Positions 46,442 through 55,505 are shown, counted from the first letter of the stretch. The stretch: 62,960 bases of DNA from Rhodospirillales bacterium (GCA_018432935.1 JAHDSF010000003.1:1-62960); one strand, 5' to 3'. Made by a program: numbers and translations. The notes: generated by a model from the letters alone, not told the origin.

Positions 46442-47131
46442 TTACCCGGCCGCAGCGTGCAGCGTCTTCGCGCCTCCCTCCGTGATCACGTTGCCGCGCA
46501 GCCACTCGGCCGTCTTCTGGGTATGTGAAAGACAGAGCGCGATCGCGCCCTTGTCGTCGCCGGCACGCATCAGAGCCACGATGCTGCGGTGGTCCTGGAT
46601 CGACCGCTCCATGCTGCCGTGCGAGTTGACATAAACCCACTGGTAGCGCTCCGACGTGTCGAAGAGCCCCTGCAGGATGCGGAGCAAGTGCGGATTCTCG
46701 GTCCCTGCGAATAGCGCGAAATGGAAGTCCCGGTTCAGTTCCATGTAGCGGGCCAGATCATGGTCGCCCGCCGCCTGCACCATTCTCTCGATCAGCCTGT
46801 CGAGTTCCGCGAATTCCTTCTCGGTGAAGCGACGGCACGCCTCTTCCATCGCCCATGGCTCCATGCGGCAGCGCAGAGCGTAGACGTCGCGAAGCTCGGC
46901 CCCGGAGAGCGGCGCGACAACGGCGGAGCGGTGCGCCTGCAAGATCACGAAGCCACGCGCCGCCAGATCGGCCAGGGCCTGCCGCACCGGAATTCGGCTC
47001 AAGCCCAGCATGTCAGCGGTGAGGTTCTGATCGATGCGGGTGCCGGGCGGCAGTTCCTGCTCGACGATGCGGCGCTTGATCTCGTCGATCGCGAATTCGA
47101 CAGCGGTTCTGTGGCGTGGCGGACGGTTCAT
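46442..47131 (-). CDS. GntR-family (FCD) transcriptional regulator
   Basis: A 229-residue regulator. A GntR winged helix (IKRRIVEQELPPGTRIDQ and LGLSRIPVRQALADLAARG) precedes an FCD effector domain with metal-ligand-type His residues (RDFHFALFAG, SHGSMERSIQDHRSIVALM). It heads the minus-strand string gntR-dctP-dctQ-dctM-FAD oxidoreductase-flavodoxin reductase, so it likely represses that operon until the imported acid is present. A GATC-rich imperfect dyad at 47150-47170 is a possible operator. Confidence 0.85.
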   Translation of the reverse strand: MNRPPRHRTAVEFAIDEIKRRIVEQELPPGTRIDQNLTADMLGLSRIPVRQALADLAARGFVILQAHRSAVVAPLSGAELRDVYALRCRMEPWAMEEACRRFTEKEFAELDRLIERMVQAAGDHDLARYMELNRDFHFALFAGTENPHLLRILQGLFDTSERYQWVYVNSHGSMERSIQDHRSIVALMRAGDDKGAIALCLSHTQKTAEWLRGNVITEGGAKTLHAAAG

Positions 47132-47339
47132 GCGCTCAACCTGTCAAATTTTGGATCCATGATCAAGGATAATGTAGCAGCGACGCCTGACGACAGAGTC
47201 CGGCCGGGACGCCTCGCCCACACGAGGCGGTGGAGCGGAATCAGGAACGGCATCCCGACGACGATGACAACCGCCGCCCGCCACCGCGACATGTGAACGG
47301 GAACGTCCGGAAGCGGCGGCGAACCGAACGCCGCCGGGC

Positions 47340-47882
47340 TCAGACCGTCCTCATGGCGGCCAGTTTGAACAGGGTGTACGCCGCCAAAGTGGCGGCATCC
47401 TTGATCTCGCCGCGGCGCACCATGGACTCGAAGCGGTCCAGGCCGACCTCGACGCAGGTCAGGCCGGCCTCCTCGGGCGACAGATTCTGCTCGCCCGGCC
47501 GAAGATCCTCGGCCAGGAAGACGTGCATGCCCTGGTCGGAGTAGCCGTAGGCAACGAAGAGCCGTCCGAGATGCGTCATCCGGCCGGCGCCGAGGCCGGT
47601 CTCCTCGGCGAGTTCGCCGCGCGCGACGTCCTCGGGGGCGGCGGTCGGAGCGGTCTCCCACGAGCCCTGCGGAAACTCCAGATAGCGGCCGCCGACCGGG
47701 TACCGGAACTGCTCGACAAGGTGGAAGGAGAAGCCCGTGAACGGAATGATGACCGCGAAGTCGGGCTTGCTGACGACGCCGTAGATGCCGTCCGAACCGT
47801 CGGCACGCCGGATCGCGTCCTCCCGCACCGTCATCCACTGGTTGCGGTAGACCTCGCGGGACGAGAGTCGCTTCAGAGTCAT
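47340..47882 (-). CDS. NUDIX hydrolase, ADP-ribose/sugar-nucleotide type
   Basis: A 180-residue NUDIX protein. FPQGSWETAPTAAPEDVARGELAEETGL is a NUDIX box with two extra residues and Gly in place of the usual Arg before the first Glu; the essential E-x-x-E-E-x-G remains. Sequence context (YLEFPQGS, PEEAGLTCVEVGLDRFESMVRRGEI) resembles ADP-ribose pyrophosphatases. It starts 37 bases after the IMPase-like gene in the same direction and could be the last gene of the Ugp-like operon. Its substrate in that pathway is unknown. Confidence 0.8.
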   Translation of the reverse strand: MTLKRLSSREVYRNQWMTVREDAIRRADGSDGIYGVVSKPDFAVIIPFTGFSFHLVEQFRYPVGGRYLEFPQGSWETAPTAAPEDVARGELAEETGLGAGRMTHLGRLFVAYGYSDQGMHVFLAEDLRPGEQNLSPEEAGLTCVEVGLDRFESMVRRGEIKDAATLAAYTLFKLAAMRTV

Positions 47883-47919
47883 GCGTGCCGGCTCCAGGAC
47901 AACCGCAGGAACGCCCTCC

Positions 47920-48690
47920 CTATGCGTCCCTCGACATCAGCGGCGCCATGATGTCGAGGAACTGGGGCGAGCCGCAGGCGAAGTCGAGCCGCGACGACAG
48001 GCCGATGCGGTTCCAGTCGAGCGTGGTCTCGGCCCCGATCGCGGCCAGGATCGGCAGCGCCCCCATCACGTCCCAGGTCGCCTCGCCGAGGCCGATGTAG
48101 CCGTCGCTGCTGGCGTTGGCGATCTCGATCAGCGAGATCGCCGCCGATCCGTTGTGGCGGAAGGTCATGGCAGCGCCTTCCATCACGAATCGCAGCACGT
48201 CGAGGCGAGTCGGAATCGGGATATCGATGTGGAAGCCGATGCCGGTGACGGCCCGCGAAGGCTCCACCGGACGGAGCGTCGCCAGCGGCTCGCCGTTGCA
48301 CAGGGCGGGATGCCCATTGCCGCCCGAGAAGATGTCGCCCCGAGCCGGCGCGTAGACCACACCGAACTCCGGGCGGCCGCCGCCGTACAGGCCGATCGAG
48401 ACCGCCCACGAATCGGCGCCGCGCACGAAGTTGAAGGTACCATCGATCGGGTCCAGCACCCACACCCGCCCGGAGCGGCCGGTCCTGGCGGCACCTTCCT
48501 CGCCGTAGACGCCGTCGTCGGGGAACAGCTCCAGCAGCCGGCGACTGAGGAAGGCCTCGATTTCCCGATCGGCGGCCGTCACAAGGTCGAGATGATGCTT
48601 TGACGAGACCGAAAGCGAGGCGAGCTGGCCAAAATGCCGGAGCGCGATCTCGCCCGCCTCGCGGGCCAGCCGTTCGACGGCATCACGCAT
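47920..48690 (-). CDS. Inositol-monophosphatase family phosphatase
   Basis: A 256-residue Mg-dependent, Li-sensitive-type phosphatase. GEEG, the metal motif VLDPIDGTFNFVRG and the C-terminal TWDVMGALPILAAIG (third Asp ligand) are present. Family members act on inositol phosphates, histidinol phosphate, 3'-phosphoadenosine phosphate or sugar bisphosphates. The start overlaps the GpdQ-like gene by eight bases, implying that it acts on that enzyme's product, for example inositol or glycerol phosphate released from a phosphodiester. Confidence 0.85.
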   Translation of the reverse strand: MRDAVERLAREAGEIALRHFGQLASLSVSSKHHLDLVTAADREIEAFLSRRLLELFPDDGVYGEEGAARTGRSGRVWVLDPIDGTFNFVRGADSWAVSIGLYGGGRPEFGVVYAPARGDIFSGGNGHPALCNGEPLATLRPVEPSRAVTGIGFHIDIPIPTRLDVLRFVMEGAAMTFRHNGSAAISLIEIANASSDGYIGLGEATWDVMGALPILAAIGAETTLDWNRIGLSSRLDFACGSPQFLDIMAPLMSRDA

Positions 48691-49498
48691 GGGAAATCCC
48701 CTTACCCGGTTCCGGAAGGCGGACATACCGGGGATGCACCGCGACGTCCCCCGAGACATCCACGTGATGGATGAAGTAGGCGTACGGCTCGTCGGCCTGC
48801 GGCGGCTCGAGACTTCCGTGATCGGGATGGAGATCGAGCTCGATCTTGAAGGCGGCGCTTCCGGCGATCGTCACCAGCGCACCGTTCCAGCAGCACTGCG
48901 ACGGGCGATGGATGTGGCCGGCAAGGATGCGGAGTTCTCCCTTGTAGCGGGCGACGATCTCGCCGAGCTCGCGGCGACCGCTGGCCAGGCCGATGCCGTC
49001 GAGGAACCGGATCCCGGTCAGGTACGGCGCATGGTGCATGAGGAGGATGGTGGCGCCTTCCCAAGGCTGGCTCAGCTTGCGTTCGATCCAGGCCAGGCGC
49101 TCGCGGCAGAGGGCGCCGCCGGGGCCCGGCTCGGTCAGGGTGTCGAAGCCGAGGATGCGGATGCCGCGAAACTCCGTCTCGTAGAGGGCAAACCGCCCAT
49201 CCTCGAACGGAAAGAGGTCGGCAAAGGCTGCGCGGAAGGCCTCGCGCTTGTCATGGTTGCCGGGCACCGCGAAGAAGGGCATCGGCAGCGGCTTCAGAAG
49301 CTCGCGCACCGTGGCGTAGTCCGCCATCGTCCCGCCGTCCGCCAGATCGCCGGTCAGCATCACGGCATCGACTGCCGGCCGGAACGCCGCCACGTCGTCG
49401 ATGATCCTCCGCACCACCGGGATGATGTCGGGTCGCACCAGCGAGGTTTCGGACGTCTCGGTGAAGATATGGAAGTCGGAGATGTGGGCGATCAGCAT
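48683..49498 (-). CDS. GpdQ/CpdA-like metallophosphoesterase
   Basis: A 271-residue calcineurin-like enzyme. HISDFH at 5-10 (D8, H10), LTGDLADGG, VPGNHDKREAF, LMHHAPYLTG and AGHIHRPSQC give all the di-metal ligands. The overall pattern matches GpdQ-type glycerophosphodiesterases and CpdA. It lies between UgpE-like permease and the IMPase-family gene in an operon with a UgpB-like binding protein, which favours a glycerophosphodiester substrate. No signal peptide is seen, so hydrolysis is cytosolic, after uptake. Confidence 0.85.
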   Translation of the reverse strand: MLIAHISDFHIFTETSETSLVRPDIIPVVRRIIDDVAAFRPAVDAVMLTGDLADGGTMADYATVRELLKPLPMPFFAVPGNHDKREAFRAAFADLFPFEDGRFALYETEFRGIRILGFDTLTEPGPGGALCRERLAWIERKLSQPWEGATILLMHHAPYLTGIRFLDGIGLASGRRELGEIVARYKGELRILAGHIHRPSQCCWNGALVTIAGSAAFKIELDLHPDHGSLEPPQADEPYAYFIHHVDVSGDVAVHPRYVRLPEPGKGISHA

Positions 49499-49512
49499 GG
49501 GAATCCTACGAT

Positions 49513-50337
49513 CTAGCGGATGCCGGCGCGCATGAAGCTCTGCACGAACTGACGCTGGAACAGCAGGAAGGCGACCAGCAGCGGAGCCACGGAGAGCAGT
49601 GTTGCCGCAGTGATCAGGCTCCAGTCGACGCCCTGCTCGATGGTGGCGAACACCTGCAGCCCGACCGTGATCGGCCTCGTCTCGACCGAGTTGGTGACCA
49701 CCAGCGGCCACAGGAAGTTGTTCCAGTGGTAGCTCACCGTGACCAGGCCGTAGGCGATGTAGGTGGGCTTGGCGATCGGCACGAAGACGCGCACCAATAC
49801 CTGCAGGCCGTTGGCGCCCTCCAGCCGCGCCGCCTCCTCCAGCTCCTTGGGGATGCTCTTGAAGGTCTGGCGGAACAGGAAGATGCCGAACGCCGATGCG
49901 AGGTACGGCATGGCGATGCCGACGATGGTGTCCAGGAGCCCGATCCGCGACAGCGTGCGGTAGTTCTCGACCAGCAGCACCTCGGGCATGATCATGAGCT
50001 GCACCAGCACCAGCATGAACAGCACGTTCGAACCGCGAAACGGGAAGCAGACGAAGGCGTAAGCGGCCATGGTGCAGACGATGAACTGGCAGACCAGAGT
50101 CACCGTCACCAGGGCAAAGGTGTTGAGGAAGTAGCGGGCAAACGGCGCCGCATTCCAGACCCGGACGAAGTTCTCAAGGGTCAACGGCATGAAGAGATCG
50201 AAGCGCGCCCCATAGGCCGCGGGGTGGAACGCGGTCCACACTGCATAGAGCAGCGGCGACACCCACAGGACGGCGAGGAACCAGCCGGCGAACGTCGTCA
50301 AAGCCGCGACGGGGTGACTGCGGAAATCGGCGTTCAT
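49513..50337 (-). CDS. Sugar/glycerophosphate ABC permease (UgpE-like)
   Basis: A 274-residue inner-membrane permease with six transmembrane segments and the EAA loop LEEAARLEGANGLQVLVRVFVPIAKP. It matches the MalG/UgpE half of carbohydrate transporters. Its ATG overlaps the UgpA-like stop by four bases. Confidence 0.88.
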   Translation of the reverse strand: MNADFRSHPVAALTTFAGWFLAVLWVSPLLYAVWTAFHPAAYGARFDLFMPLTLENFVRVWNAAPFARYFLNTFALVTVTLVCQFIVCTMAAYAFVCFPFRGSNVLFMLVLVQLMIMPEVLLVENYRTLSRIGLLDTIVGIAMPYLASAFGIFLFRQTFKSIPKELEEAARLEGANGLQVLVRVFVPIAKPTYIAYGLVTVSYHWNNFLWPLVVTNSVETRPITVGLQVFATIEQGVDWSLITAATLLSVAPLLVAFLLFQRQFVQSFMRAGIR

Positions 50338-51209
50338 CGGTAATGGATCCTCTTGTCGACGTAGCCGAACTGGACCAGCGCGATCACCGCCAGGATCACC
50401 AGCAGCACCATGGTCAGCGCGGCGGCGTAGCCGGTGTCCCAGTACCCGAAGCCGACCTGGTAGATGTAGAACAGCAACAGCGTGGTGGCGTTGTCGGGCG
50501 CGCCCTTGGTCATGACCACGATGTGGTCGACCAGGCGGAAGGCGCCGATCACCGCGTTGACCGAGATGAACAGCGTGGTCGGCATCAACAGCGGGATCGT
50601 CACCCGCCGCAGGGTCTGCCAGAAGCTCGCCCCTTCCAGGGACGCCGCCTCCATCAGCGTCGGCGAGATCTGCTGCAGGGCGGCAAGGTAGAAGATCATG
50701 AAGAAGCCGGCCTCCTTCCAGATCGTGATGACGATCAGGGCGGCTAGCGCGGTGTCCGGCTGGCCGAGGAAGTTCTGTCCGCCGAGGCCGAACAGCTGCA
50801 GCACCCGGTCGACCAGCCCGTAGTCGGGCGCGTAGAAGAAGAGCCAGATGTTGGCTACCGCGACCATCGGCAGGATGGTCGGCGTGAAGTAGGCCATCCG
50901 GACCGCCGCCTGACCGCGCAGCTTCGAGTTCACCAGCAGCGCCATGGCCAGCGCCATCGCCATCGACAGCGGTATGGTCGCAAAGGCGTAGATGAAGTTG
51001 TTGAGCATCGCCTTCCAGAACACGGGGTCGGCGAACATCGTCTCGTACTGGTCGAAGCCGATGAAGGCGGCCGGGCGCCGCCCGCGCGGCGTCGAGTACA
51101 GGCTATCGATGAAGGTCGTCACGATCGGCTGATAGGTGAACGTCCACAGAAGGACCGCCGCCGGCAGAAGCAGCAGGCCGCCATAGAGCGCGTTGCGTGA
51201 CGCTTTCAT
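50334..51209 (-). CDS. Sugar/glycerophosphate ABC permease (UgpA-like)
   Basis: A 291-residue permease with six transmembrane segments and the EAA loop LMEAASLEGASFWQTLRRVTIPLL, the MalF/UgpA partner. It begins 62 bases after the binding-protein stop and is translationally coupled to the UgpE-like gene. Confidence 0.88.
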   Translation of the reverse strand: MKASRNALYGGLLLLPAAVLLWTFTYQPIVTTFIDSLYSTPRGRRPAAFIGFDQYETMFADPVFWKAMLNNFIYAFATIPLSMAMALAMALLVNSKLRGQAAVRMAYFTPTILPMVAVANIWLFFYAPDYGLVDRVLQLFGLGGQNFLGQPDTALAALIVITIWKEAGFFMIFYLAALQQISPTLMEAASLEGASFWQTLRRVTIPLLMPTTLFISVNAVIGAFRLVDHIVVMTKGAPDNATTLLLFYIYQVGFGYWDTGYAAALTMVLLVILAVIALVQFGYVDKRIHYR

Positions 51210-51271
51210 CGTCGGGTTCCTTGGCCGCGTCCCGCGGAAGGGGACACCCCTTCCGCGGGACCTCGAGCGGA

Positions 51272-52567
51272 TCAGCGGTACGGTTTGAGGATGCGGTCGA
51301 TCTCGGCCTGAGCGTCGGCCAGCGCCTTTTCCGGCGTCTTGGTGCCGGTAAGCGCCGCGGCGATGGCATCGTTCAGGACCTTCGAGGTGCGGGAGTTCTC
51401 GTGGGTCGAGATCTCCGGCACCGAGATCGCGATCTGGTCGCGAGCGACGGTCGCCTCCGGAACCTTCGCCACGTATTCCTTGAGGGCCGGCTGCTCCCAG
51501 GCGCCGTCACGCGGGGCGACGTAGCCCGTCTTGATGCACCAATCGGCAAGGATGGGGTCCGAGGTCATGAACTTGACGAACTTGAACCCGGCCTCCTTTT
51601 CCGCCTGCGGGGCCTTCTTGAAGACGTAGAAGTTGCCGCCACCCAGCACCGAGCCCGGCTTCACCTTGCCGGGATAAGGCGCCATCCCGAACTCGAACTT
51701 GGCGTTCGCCTTGAGGTGCGACAGGTTGCCGGTGGTGGTCCACACCATGGCGATGCGCTCTTCCAGGAAGTCCGACGGCGTGGTGCCCCATTCCTGGATT
51801 CCCGGTGGATGAACGCCGTGGACCTTGCTGAGGTCGACCCAGAACTTCAGGGCCTCGACGACCTTGGGATCGGTCAGGTAGGTCTCGGTGCCGGCGTCGT
51901 TCATCAGCTTGGCGCCGTTCTGGATGGCGAGCGCGCCGAACAGCCACTGCGCGGAGCCGACGTTGCCCGGGATGCCGACGCCCCAGCGGGTGACGCGGCC
52001 CGAGGCGTCCTTCTTGGTCACCGCCTTGCCATAGGCGACCATCTCGTCCCAGGTCTTCGGGTACTTGTTGGGGTCGAGACCGGCCTCGGCGAACGCCTTC
52101 TTGTTCCAGTAAAGGACCGCGGTCGAGCGCTGGTAAGGAACCGCCCACAGATGCCCGTCGACCTTGGCGCTGGCGAGGTAGGCAGGCATGAACCCTTCTA
52201 CCCACTTCTTGTCCTCGGCGGTCTTGAAGAATTCGTCGATCGGCTGAACCGCGTCCTCGTCGATCAGGGTGAAGATGTCGGTCGCCAGCAACACCGCGAT
52301 GGTCGGCGGGGTGCCGCTCTTCGCCGCCGTCAGGGCCTTGGTCGTGGTGTCCAGGTAGTTGCCCGAGTACACCGGGACCACGTCGATGTCGGGGTTGGCT
52401 TCCTCGAACCTGGCGACGTAGCCGTCGATGGTCTGGGTCAGCGGGCCGCCGACCTGGACCGGATAGAAGAAGGTGACCTGCGTCTTGGCGCAGGCTCCGC
52501 CCCCGACCAGCGCGAGCGTCGAGGCGGCCAGAGCGGCGGTTATCGTCGCTCTCTTCCATGGCAGCAT
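51272..52567 (-). CDS. UgpB-like ABC binding protein
   Basis: A 431-residue periplasmic protein. The signal peptide runs to about residue 26 with an AGGGACA-type small-residue end; a Cys at about 26 (GGGACAK) could act as a lipid-anchor site. The segment VYSGNYLDTTTKALTAAKSGTPPTIAVL resembles the UgpB pattern around its glycerophosphate pocket. TGGAGGAAAG precedes the ATG. The four transporter genes and the downstream phosphodiesterase suggest glycerol-3-phosphate or a glycerophosphodiester as ligand. Confidence 0.82.
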   Translation of the reverse strand: MLPWKRATITAALAASTLALVGGGACAKTQVTFFYPVQVGGPLTQTIDGYVARFEEANPDIDVVPVYSGNYLDTTTKALTAAKSGTPPTIAVLLATDIFTLIDEDAVQPIDEFFKTAEDKKWVEGFMPAYLASAKVDGHLWAVPYQRSTAVLYWNKKAFAEAGLDPNKYPKTWDEMVAYGKAVTKKDASGRVTRWGVGIPGNVGSAQWLFGALAIQNGAKLMNDAGTETYLTDPKVVEALKFWVDLSKVHGVHPPGIQEWGTTPSDFLEERIAMVWTTTGNLSHLKANAKFEFGMAPYPGKVKPGSVLGGGNFYVFKKAPQAEKEAGFKFVKFMTSDPILADWCIKTGYVAPRDGAWEQPALKEYVAKVPEATVARDQIAISVPEISTHENSRTSKVLNDAIAAALTGTKTPEKALADAQAEIDRILKPYR

Positions 52568-52638
52568 GTTCTTTCCTCCAAGTGTTGGCGACGCGAGTTG
52601 CCGGTTCGGATTCGCGTCTGGTTCGGTACGCACGTCGA

Positions 52639-53736
52639 CTACTGCGGTGTCGTCTCCGCGACCCGTGTCTTCTTCGCCGGCGCCGCCGGATCGATCTCGC
52701 ATCGCAGCCCGCTCTCCTTGTGAAAGAAGTGCTGGACCGACGTCTCCCATGCGAGGTGGACCGCGTCGCCCGCCTTAAGGCCGGGCCGACCCGGCGCGCG
52801 CACCATGAGCCGCTGCCGGCCGATGCGGCAGGCGGTGATCGTGTCGGCGCCGAAGTACTCGGTGGTCTCGACGACCGCGGGCTGGCCGGCCGAGGCAAAG
52901 GTGACCTGCTCCGGCCTCAGGCCGAGCTGCAGAGGGATGGAACCAGCCGGCAGCACGGCAGGACCAGCGCCGCCCTCGATCACCAGTCCGTCCGCGCCTG
53001 GGGCAAGGTCGAGAACGTTCATCGGCGGGGTCCCGATGAAGCGGGCCGCGAAGGTGGTCGCCGGCCGTTCGTAGAACTCGTGCGGCAGCCCGCTCTGCTC
53101 GACCTTGCCGGCGCGCATCAGAATGATGCGGTCGGCCATGCTCATGGCCTCGGTCTGATCGTGGGTGACGAAAACCATGGCAATGCCGAGCCGCTGCTGC
53201 AGCGAGCGGATCTCGTTTCGCATTTCCGAGCGCAACTGGGCATCGAGGTTGGACAGCGGCTCGTCGAGCAGGCAGACCGGCGTTTCAGCGATCAGCGCGC
53301 GGCCGAGGGCGACCCGCTGCTGCTGGCCTCCGGAAAGCTCGCTCGGCCGTCGGTCGAGAAGCTGCGAAAGCCCGAGAAGATCGACCACGCGCGCCAGCCG
53401 CTCCCGCTGCTCGGCCTTGGAAACGCCGCGCACCGACAGGCCGAACACGATGTTGCCCGCCACCGTCATGTGCGGGAACAGGGCGTACGACTGGAACACC
53501 ATCGACAGGTTGCGCTTGGAGGACGCCAGGCCGGTCACATCGCGGCCGGCAATCGAAATCCTGCCCGAGGTCGCAAACTCGAGACCGGCGATGAGGCGCA
53601 GAGTCGTCGACTTGCCGCAACCCGAGGGCCCCAGCAGCGCCACGAACTCCGAATCGCCGGTTTCGAAGCTGACGTCGTCGAGGGCACGGAACGCGCCCCA
53701 CACCTTGACGAGATTTTCGACCCTGATCCCCGACAC
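52639..53736 (-). CDS. Carbohydrate ABC ATPase (UgpC/MalK-like)
   Basis: A 365-residue ATPase: Walker A GPSGCGKST, Q-loop FQSYALFPHM, signature LSGGQQQR, Walker B CLLDEPLSNLD and FVTHDQTEAM, followed by an MalK-type regulatory C-terminus. The GTG at 53736 has GGGAGG five bases upstream and leads into SGIRVENLVKVWG. It is the first transporter gene after the DeoR regulator (20 bases). Confidence 0.9.
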   Translation of the reverse strand: MSGIRVENLVKVWGAFRALDDVSFETGDSEFVALLGPSGCGKSTTLRLIAGLEFATSGRISIAGRDVTGLASSKRNLSMVFQSYALFPHMTVAGNIVFGLSVRGVSKAEQRERLARVVDLLGLSQLLDRRPSELSGGQQQRVALGRALIAETPVCLLDEPLSNLDAQLRSEMRNEIRSLQQRLGIAMVFVTHDQTEAMSMADRIILMRAGKVEQSGLPHEFYERPATTFAARFIGTPPMNVLDLAPGADGLVIEGGAGPAVLPAGSIPLQLGLRPEQVTFASAGQPAVVETTEYFGADTITACRIGRQRLMVRAPGRPGLKAGDAVHLAWETSVQHFFHKESGLRCEIDPAAPAKKTRVAETTPQ

Positions 53737-53756
53737 TCTGGCCTCCCGGCAGGAAT

Positions 53757-54593
53757 TCAAGCGAAGACGATCTTTTTTCTCAGCTTTTCCGAAGCGTTGG
53801 AGACGAGGGGTCGCGTCTCCGAATTGGTGACGACGTAATCGATGTCCTCGAGCGGGGCGACGACGTTCAGCGCCGTGCGGCCGAACTTGGAATGGTCGGC
53901 GACGACGATCACCGTCTGCGCGACTTCGATCATCGCCTGCTGAACGCACGCGCAGAGCGGGCTGTTGGTACAGATCACGCCGCGCTTGAGATCGACCGAG
54001 GTCACGCTCAGGATCGTCTTGTCGACGTTGAAGCGGCGGACCATCTCGGCCGCCATCATCCCCCCGAGCGAGTGGTTGATGGGGACGAACTCGCCGCCGA
54101 TGCAGTGCACGTTGCGCGCCCCGCCGGCGACCAGGGCGCCGAGGACGTCGCTGCCATTGGTGACGAAGGTCAGGCTCCCGTTGCCGACGAGACGCCGGGT
54201 CACCTGAAGCGAGGTGGTGCCGCCGTCGATCATCACCGTGTCGCCGTCGACGATCAGCGCCGCCGCCGCTTCGGCGATGCGCGACTTCTCCTCGACGTTC
54301 ATCACCTCGCGAACTGCGGCCTCGGGATCGCGCGTCACCTGGTTGACGACTACCGCGCCGCCATGGGTCCGCCGCAGCAGCCCCTGCCCTTCGAGCTCGG
54401 CAAGATCGCGCCGGATCGTCGAGATGGAGACCCCAAGCTTCTCCGTCAGCGCCTGGACATCGACGAACAGTTGAGAGCGCAAGTGGCCCAGCAGCTGCGC
54501 CTGCCGCTGCGGGGCCTGACGGTAGGCCAGCCCGATGCCCGCGGAGAAGTCGTCGGTCGCAGCAGGCTCGTCTGGTGTTTCCATGTCGACCAT
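53757..54593 (-). CDS. DeoR-family regulator
   Basis: A DeoR/GlpR-type repressor of about 278 residues. The helix-turn-helix FVDVQALTEKLGVSISTIRRDLAELEGQGLLRRTHGGAV is followed by the sugar-phosphate sensing domain with MIDGGTTSLQVTRRL, VTNGSDVLGAL and VADHSKFGRTALN. The start is uncertain: ATGs at 54623, 54593 and 54584 all fit, none with a strong ribosome site. It heads the Ugp-like operon; DeoR proteins usually sense a phosphorylated intermediate, here perhaps glycerol 3-phosphate. Confidence 0.82.
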   Translation of the reverse strand: MVDMETPDEPAATDDFSAGIGLAYRQAPQRQAQLLGHLRSQLFVDVQALTEKLGVSISTIRRDLAELEGQGLLRRTHGGAVVVNQVTRDPEAAVREVMNVEEKSRIAEAAAALIVDGDTVMIDGGTTSLQVTRRLVGNGSLTFVTNGSDVLGALVAGGARNVHCIGGEFVPINHSLGGMMAAEMVRRFNVDKTILSVTSVDLKRGVICTNSPLCACVQQAMIEVAQTVIVVADHSKFGRTALNVVAPLEDIDYVVTNSETRPLVSNASEKLRKKIVFA

Positions 54594-55111
54594 GCGCGCC
54601 CCCGAATGAGCTAATTCGGTCATTATACGATCGATTTCGCTCGCGTCAATCGGATGCTGGCGGAAGCGAGATCGCACATATATTCGTTCTATCTCAGCGT
54701 ATTATAGCACTTTCTTGGAATACATTATTATCGTGGCTGACCTGTGGATGATTGGAATAGGTCATAATCGGTCGGTGTGACGGCGCGCTGCCCACTCCAC
54801 CCTTTCTCTTACGCAATCGCCCCAAGGACCGAGTGGCGCTGCCACCCGGACGGCGGGTCCACCGACGCTCCATGGCGGGTTTCGGCGCACGAAAGGGGTA
54901 ACGCGGGAGCCGCGGCATCGCCCCGGTTGGGGTTGGAGAGCGGCGACGCGCTCCCCCGCTTCACCTTGATTGGCGTCCGTGCCGTACCAGGGTCGAGATT
55001 GACGCGCCGCATTAGCAAGGCAGGCGTTGCCGTCCCGCTATCTGCCCCCACCTCAAGCGCTTCATGACGCGATCGGGCTCGCTTGCCCACAAGCCATGAA
55101 AGGAGATGCTC
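54594..55111. other. Gap upstream of DeoR regulator and lipoprotein gene
   Basis: About 520 bases. The part at 54670-54740 is AT-rich (for example TTATAGCACTTTCTTGGAATAC) and should hold the divergent promoters. The frames at 54777-55090 on both strands look non-coding. Confidence 0.45.
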
Positions 55112-55333
55112 ATGAAACCGTGGATGCTTCCGATCTTCGCAGGCGCCCTCCTCGCCGTTTCCGCATGCGGCAGCAACGACACCGATAGGGCGGTCAGCGG
55201 CGGTGCAATGGGCGCCGGCCTCGGGCTGGTCGCAGGCCCTGTCGGAGCCGTGGTAGGCGGCGCCGCGGGTGCCACCGCAGGAGCCCTCACCAACGAAGAG
55301 CAGATCGACCTCGGGGAGCCGGTCTGGCGGTGA
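55112..55333 (+). CDS. Small glycine-zipper lipoprotein
   Basis: A 73-residue exported peptide. AAGGAG lies six bases before the ATG at 55112, which I prefer to the ATG at 55106. A lipobox LLAVSAC predicts a lipid anchor at about C19. The rest is an Ala/Gly-rich glycine zipper, SGGAMGAGLGLVAGPVGAVVGGAAGATAGAL, that could insert in or pack against the membrane. Such proteins belong to the Rick_17kDa/OsmB-like group of outer-membrane lipoproteins. Confidence 0.75.
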   Translation: MKPWMLPIFAGALLAVSACGSNDTDRAVSGGAMGAGLGLVAGPVGAVVGGAAGATAGALTNEEQIDLGEPVWR

Positions 55334-55418
55334 TCCCAGCCGACGGAGGGGGCGGTCGGCCGAGAGGGCCGACCGCGCTCACCCGACCCGCTGAAAACCT
55401 GCGGAAGGATTCAGCCCG

Positions 55419-55505
55419 ATGCTCAAAGTTCTCGGTTGGACCGTCGGGATCATCTTCCTGATCGGCCTGCTCGTCGTGTTCGGTGTCATCGATCTCATTT
55501 TCTGA
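55419..55505 (+). CDS. Tiny single-pass membrane peptide (28 aa)
   Basis: An ATG at 55419 with GGAAGGA eight bases upstream opens a 28-codon frame ending TGA at 55503-55505. The product, MLKVLGWTVGIIFLIGLLVV and eight more residues ending DLIF, is one transmembrane helix. It sits between the lipoprotein and the EF-hand gene. Similar very short hydrophobic peptides occur in many alphaproteobacteria; no function is known. Confidence 0.55.
   Translation: MLKVLGWTVGIIFLIGLLVVFGVIDLIF

Noticed and set aside
54777-55067. 96-residue frame upstream of the lipoprotein
   Set aside because: No ribosome site, no recognisable fold, and a mirror frame of similar length on the other strand.
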